Positions 6,587 to 8,693 of a DNA stretch of 8,693 nt are shown here, one piece after another. The DNA comes from Colimorpha sp045576855. GTDB lineage: Bacteria > Bacteroidota > Bacteroidia > Bacteroidales > P3. Within the stretch, counting starts at the first letter, position 1. Each line of letters begins with the position of its first letter. The notes under the pieces were generated by a model. That model did not search any database. It worked only from the letters and a program-made list of their open reading frames with translations, and was not told the origin of the DNA. Both the position numbers and the translations under genes were made by a program. The stretch covers positions 1 to 8,693 of the forward strand of contig JAZNHG010000027.1 of assembly GCA_045576855.1 (NCBI GenBank). Reading direction: 5' to 3'.

Positions 6587-7882
6587 TCAGTTGCGCTTGT
6601 GCGTCATGATGTCCAGTATCATGTCGTCGGTCTGGTTCATGCCGTCCTTGCCCAGACGGCCGAGGTTGCGGATGCTGCAGTCCAGGTCGCTCTCGCTCAA
6701 GCCGTCGGTGCAGTCCACCACGCGACAATGCACCGCCAGCTCCGAACACACAAAGGCGGAGTAGAGACCCACGCTCATCTTCAGGGCGCAGCTGGGCTTG
6801 GCACCGTCGCACACCATGCCGGCGATGGTGTTTATCATGTTCTTCATGGCGTAGCCCGTCTGCTCGAACGAGCCGCCCTCGAGGTAGGTCAGCGCAGCAC
6901 TCACGCCCATCGTGGCATTGACGATGCCGCACAAGGCGCTGAGGCGCCCGATGCCGCGCTTGATGTAGATGCTCATCAGGTGGCTCATGGTCAGCGCACG
7001 CAGGATACGCTCGTCGCTGCAGCCTTTCAGCTTGCCGTAGTAGTAGGGCGGCAGGGTGCAGCAGATGCCCTGGTTGCCGGAGCCGGAGTTGCTGTAGACG
7101 GGCCGCGTGCAGCCGTCCATGCGGGCGTCGCTGGCCGCCACGGTGCGCGCCACCACGGTGTGCACCATGTCGCCTCGCGCCTGCTCCATCAGTATCTGTC
7201 CCGTGTGCAGGCCCAGACCCTCCAAGCCACACTCCGACGCAGCGTCGTTGTAGCGCACGGTGTCCCACATGTATTCCAGCTCCTCGAGCGGCGCCGTGGT
7301 GGCATAGTCGTACACCATGCGGGCCGTGAGCTCGAGCCGCTGCTTGTTGTCCTCCTGCGGATTGTCGTCGCCATCCTGCTCCTGGAAGAGGCCCTGCTGG
7401 TGGTCCAGCAGCACCCGGTCGTCCTTCTTCAGGAAGATGAAGTTGGTGTGCCGCTTGGCGATGACGGCCACGGCTGAACACTGACCACTGAACACTGAAC
7501 ACTCGATATAGAGCTTGTCGCTGGTCTCCTTGACGCCCACGTCGATGCTGTCGGCATGGTTGGCCAGCCAGCGCTTGGCGTCGTCCACCTGCTCCTGCGG
7601 CATGGTGAGCACCTCGAGGCCACGCCCCGAGTCGCCGTGCACCACAGCCATAGCCACCGCTATCGGCAGACCAATCATTCCCGTGCCGGGAATACCCACA
7701 CCCATTGCATTCTTGAAGACATTCTTGCTCAGCCTCAGCACGATGGACGCAGGCTCGCAGCCCAGCATCTCCACCGCCTTGGCCACACACAAAGCCACCG
7801 CCCCGGGTTCGGTGCATCCGGTGGCCAGCAGCACCTCGTGCTGCATAATGTCCTTTATCTGTGCACGTAATTCCTTATTCAT
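6587..7882 (-). CDS. L-cysteine desulfidase / UPF0597 (serine dehydratase alpha-like)
   Basis: A 431-residue protein, full length for the UPF0597/CyuA (formerly YhaM) family, which splits L-cysteine to pyruvate, ammonia and sulfide using an Fe-S cluster. Family marks: TGCTEPGAVAL (21-31, Cys23), GVGIPGTGMIGLPIA (61-75), AASDARM (249-255), SNSGSGNQGI (264-273), RLSALCG (313-319), and MVCDGAKPSCALK (356-368). Cys23, Cys318, Cys358 and Cys365 are candidate cluster ligands. I chose the ATG at 7882 because it opens MNKELRAQIKDIM before the conserved TGCTEP and lies 39 bases after a strong promoter; the same frame extends to 8122 only because the upstream repeats contain no stop. Residues 127-137 (ECSVFSGQCSA) are written by four tandem heptamers inside an otherwise conserved protein. 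Activity on cysteine rather than serine is inferred from the family. Confidence 0.9.
   Translation of the reverse strand: MNKELRAQIKDIMQHEVLLATGCTEPGAVALCVAKAVEMLGCEPASIVLRLSKNVFKNAMGVGIPGTGMIGLPIAVAMAVVHGDSGRGLEVLTMPQEQVDDAKRWLANHADSIDVGVKETSDKLYIECSVFSGQCSAVAVIAKRHTNFIFLKKDDRVLLDHQQGLFQEQDGDDNPQEDNKQRLELTARMVYDYATTAPLEELEYMWDTVRYNDAASECGLEGLGLHTGQILMEQARGDMVHTVVARTVAASDARMDGCTRPVYSNSGSGNQGICCTLPPYYYGKLKGCSDERILRALTMSHLMSIYIKRGIGRLSALCGIVNATMGVSAALTYLEGGSFEQTGYAMKNMINTIAGMVCDGAKPSCALKMSVGLYSAFVCSELAVHCRVVDCTDGLSESDLDCSIRNLGRLGKDGMNQTDDMILDIMTHKRN
7474..7501. repeat. Four TGTTCAG heptamers inside the cysteine desulfidase gene
   Basis: Read in the gene direction the units are TGTTCAG, TGTTCAG, TGGTCAG, TGTTCAG, without a break. 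They are the same heptamer as in the arrays at 8112-8216 and 8432-8473. They encode residues 128-137 (CSVFSGQCSA) without breaking the frame. All four carry C at the variable position, so none brings the TAG found in TTTAGTG-type units. Confidence 0.9.
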
Positions 7883-7921
7883 AGATAGATACAGTCTGTT
7901 GTTGCAACCGTAAATTGAATG

Positions 7922-7952
7922 CAAAGATACGGAAATTATTTCACATGGCAAA
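7922..7952 (-). promoter_or_regulatory. Bacteroidetes-type promoter of the cysteine desulfidase gene
   Basis: On the minus strand, TTTG (7952-7949), a 19-bp spacer and TATCTTTG (7929-7922) match the Bacteroidetes housekeeping promoter (TTTG, 19-21 bp, TAnnTTTG) exactly. Transcription would start near 7915, leaving a leader of about 30 bases before the ATG at 7882. The leader ends in TATCTATCT and shows no strong ribosome-binding site. The ATTGARA array begins 20 bases upstream of the -33 box. Confidence 0.82.
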
Positions 7953-7972
7953 ATAAAATTAGTCGGCAGTTT

Positions 7973-8105
7973 ATTGAAAATTGAGAATTGAAAATTGAGA
8001 ATTGAAAATTGAGAATTGAAAATTGAGAATTGAGAATTGAAAATTGAGAATTGAGAATTGAGAATTGAAAATTGAGAATTGAAAATTGAGAATTGAAAAT
8101 TGAAA
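7973..8105. repeat. Heptamer array ATTGARA, 19 perfect units
   Basis: Nineteen uninterrupted units; every base is fixed except one, which is A (ATTGAAA) or G (ATTGAGA). Writing A or G per unit, the order is A G A G A G A G G A G G G A G A G A A. The array is stop-free in all three frames on the minus strand, where it reads as a 7-residue repeat (FNSQFSI), but it contains TGA stops on the plus strand. It is not taken as coding. Six bases separate it from the next array. Confidence 0.97.
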
Positions 8106-8111
8106 ACAAAA

Positions 8112-8216
8112 ACACTGAACACTGAACACTAAACACTAAACACTGAACACTAAACACTGAACACTAAACACTAAACACTGAACACTAAACACTGAACACT
8201 AAACACTGAACACTGA
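8112..8216. repeat. Heptamer array ACACTRA, 15 perfect units
   Basis: Fifteen uninterrupted units with a single A/G variable position (ACACTGA or ACACTAA), plus a partial unit ACAC at 8217-8220. The order of the variable base is G G A A G A G A A G A G A G G. As in the neighbouring array, only one purine varies and it is the sixth base of the unit. The unit is the same as that inside the cysteine desulfidase gene (rotated) and is inverted relative to the array at 8291-8374. Confidence 0.97.
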
Positions 8217-8290
8217 ACACCTCCCCGGTCGATTAACAAAGTTTAGGAAAAAAAACTTGCACAATCCGACAGCATGCTGAGGGGGCTTTA
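8217..8290. other. Non-repeat spacer between two opposed heptamer arrays
   Basis: Seventy-four bases that would form the loop if the flanking arrays paired. It holds an inverted repeat AAGTTT (8239-8244) with AAACTT (8253-8258) across an A-rich centre, and a perfect 10-base palindrome CAGCATGCTG (8270-8279). CCCC at 8223-8226 could pair with GGGG at 8281-8284 and extend the outer stem. No gene, and no promoter with both boxes, was found. Confidence 0.5.
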
Positions 8291-8374
8291 TTCAATGTTC
8301 AGTGTGTAGTGTTCAGTGAGCAATGTACAATGTGCAGTGTTCTGTGGGCAGTGTTCTGTGTTTAGTGTGTTGCG
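8291..8374. repeat. Decayed heptamer array, opposite orientation, about 12 units
   Basis: Twelve units in unbroken 7-base phase: TTCAATG, TTCAGTG, TGTAGTG, TTCAGTG, AGCAATG, TACAATG, TGCAGTG, TTCTGTG, GGCAGTG, TTCTGTG, TTTAGTG and TGTTGCG. The core NNYAGTG is the complement of the ACACTRA unit at 8112-8216. Unlike that array, nearly every unit differs, but no insertion or deletion has broken the phase. An open frame on the minus strand here is repeat translation, not a gene. Confidence 0.85.
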
Positions 8375-8380
8375 TCGGCG

Positions 8381-8693
8381 TAAAGTGTTTAGTCTTAGGT
8401 TTGTATGACGTATGCGGCAGCCTCTTTTCCGCTGAAGACTGAACACTGCACACTGAACACTGAACACTGACCCGAAGGGGGTCATCCTACCACCAACGTA
8501 CCATCAACCTAAAGTCGGAGGCCAAGCGGTCTTAGGAAGACAATACTAATGGCCAACTCCTTGGCTCACAGAACGACATGGCTACGATCCGACTTCCTTC
8601 GGGTCAGTGTTCAGTGTGCAGTGTGCAGTGTTCAGTCTTCAGCGGGAAAGAGGCTGCCGCATACGTCATACAAACCTAAGACTAAACACTTTA
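8381..8693. repeat. Large inverted repeat, 98-bp arms, cut by the window edge
   Basis: Bases 8381-8478 and 8596-8693 are inverted copies of each other over 98 bases with two differences (8428 against 8646; 8456 against 8618). The centre is 117 bp. Each arm contains AGTGTTTAGTCTT, about 38 bases of unique DNA, AAGACTGAACACT, then further CTGAACA heptamers (six units at 8432-8473, mirrored at 8601-8642) and CCCGAAGG. The first 13-mer pairs with the second apart from one T/G position (8384-8396 with 8435-8447), so each arm also folds on itself. The right arm reaches the last base of the window, so its true end is unknown. No transposase gene is present. A non-autonomous element, an invertible segment or an assembly fold-back are all open. 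Confidence 0.9.
8479..8595. other. Structured centre of the inverted repeat
   Basis: The centre is the only stretch in this region not built of heptamers. AAGTCGGA (8512-8519) pairs perfectly with TCCGACTT (8588-8595), closing an 84-base unit. Inside it, GTCTT-AGG-AAGAC (8529-8541) and GCCAA-CTCC-TTGGC (8552-8565) are perfect 5-bp hairpins. Just outside, TGACCC-GAAGG-GGGTCA (8468-8484) is a perfect 6-bp hairpin. This could be a folded RNA, or a DNA structure. It has no tRNA T-loop, and the only open frames through it are short and run into repeats. On the minus strand TCTG-20 bp-TAGTATTG is a weak promoter-like pair. Confidence 0.45.

Noticed and set aside
6519..7817. Minus-strand frame of 432 codons overlapping the cysteine desulfidase
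   Set aside because: It is the shifted frame of the real gene, rich in Arg, Gly, Ala and His with no motif, while the other frame carries all UPF0597 motifs.
7883..8122. An 80-residue N-terminal extension of the cysteine desulfidase
   Set aside because: The extension crosses the promoter at 7922-7952 and is mostly translation of the ATTGARA array (FNSQFSI repeats). The ATG at 7882 fits the family start.
7936..8157. Minus-strand frame of 73 codons, Phe/Ser/Gln-rich
   Set aside because: It consists of translated heptamers; an array with no stop codon on one strand gives such frames for free.
7973..8220. CRISPR array
   Set aside because: The units are 7 bases, directly adjacent, with no spacers and no cas genes nearby.
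8288..8485. Minus-strand frame of 65 codons
   Set aside because: It covers the decayed heptamer array and the left arm of the inverted repeat, with no start context or domain.
8512..8595. tRNA gene
   Set aside because: The closing stem and inner hairpins suggest a cloverleaf, but there is no GTTCRA-type T-loop, no proper anticodon arm and no CCA end.
8479..8595. Integron attC site or retron RNA
   Set aside because: No RYYYAAC/GTTRRRY pair in the right places, and no integrase or reverse transcriptase gene in the window.

Overview
The window looks like chromosomal DNA of a Bacteroidales-type bacterium (Prevotellaceae, Muribaculaceae or relatives). This rests on a Bacteroidetes-style promoter (TTTG, 19 bp, TATCTTTG) upstream of the cysteine desulfidase gene, a DUF3276/PUR-alpha-like gene, a parA-parB-DUF5683 gene order, and protein sequences that read like this order. 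The genes are fairly GC-rich and the gaps AT-rich. No ribosomal or transfer RNA gene, CRISPR array, transposase or integrase was recognised. The genus assignment is inference.

All eleven genes I accept lie on the minus strand, so transcription runs from right to left. At the right, a promoter (7922-7952) drives a UPF0597/L-cysteine desulfidase gene (6587-7882). A small DUF3276 nucleic-acid-binding gene with its own -10-like box follows. Next is a compact seven-gene block with gaps of 42 bp or less: parA, parB, a DUF5683 membrane protein, an ExbB/TolQ proton channel, ExbD/TolR, a TonB-like periplasm-spanning protein and an Hsp15-like S4 RNA-binding protein. This joins chromosome segregation to a proton-motive-force-driven envelope machine, probably in one operon. 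After a 153-bp gap comes a second transcription unit: an ECF sigma factor, a small single-pass membrane protein that is probably its anti-sigma factor, and a secreted Spy/CpxP-like protein. It ends at a hairpin-plus-T-tract terminator at the left edge. The layout resembles a cell-envelope stress-sensing module.

The unusual part is the non-coding DNA. Bases 7883-8693 (811 bp) hold no credible gene. Past the promoter they are mostly tandem arrays of heptamers: 19 copies of ATTGARA, 15 copies of ACACTRA, about 12 decayed copies in the opposite orientation, and then a near-perfect inverted repeat (98-bp arms, 2 mismatches, 117-bp centre) cut by the window edge. Shorter arrays with the same 7-bp period but other sequences lie before the sigma operon (1499-1561) and on both sides of the DUF3276-parA gap (6054-6074, 6106-6140). 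Four units of the TGTTCAG heptamer also sit in frame inside the cysteine desulfidase gene and encode residues of the enzyme. The fixed 7-bp period across unrelated units, together with the coding copy, is the strongest candidate here for something undescribed.
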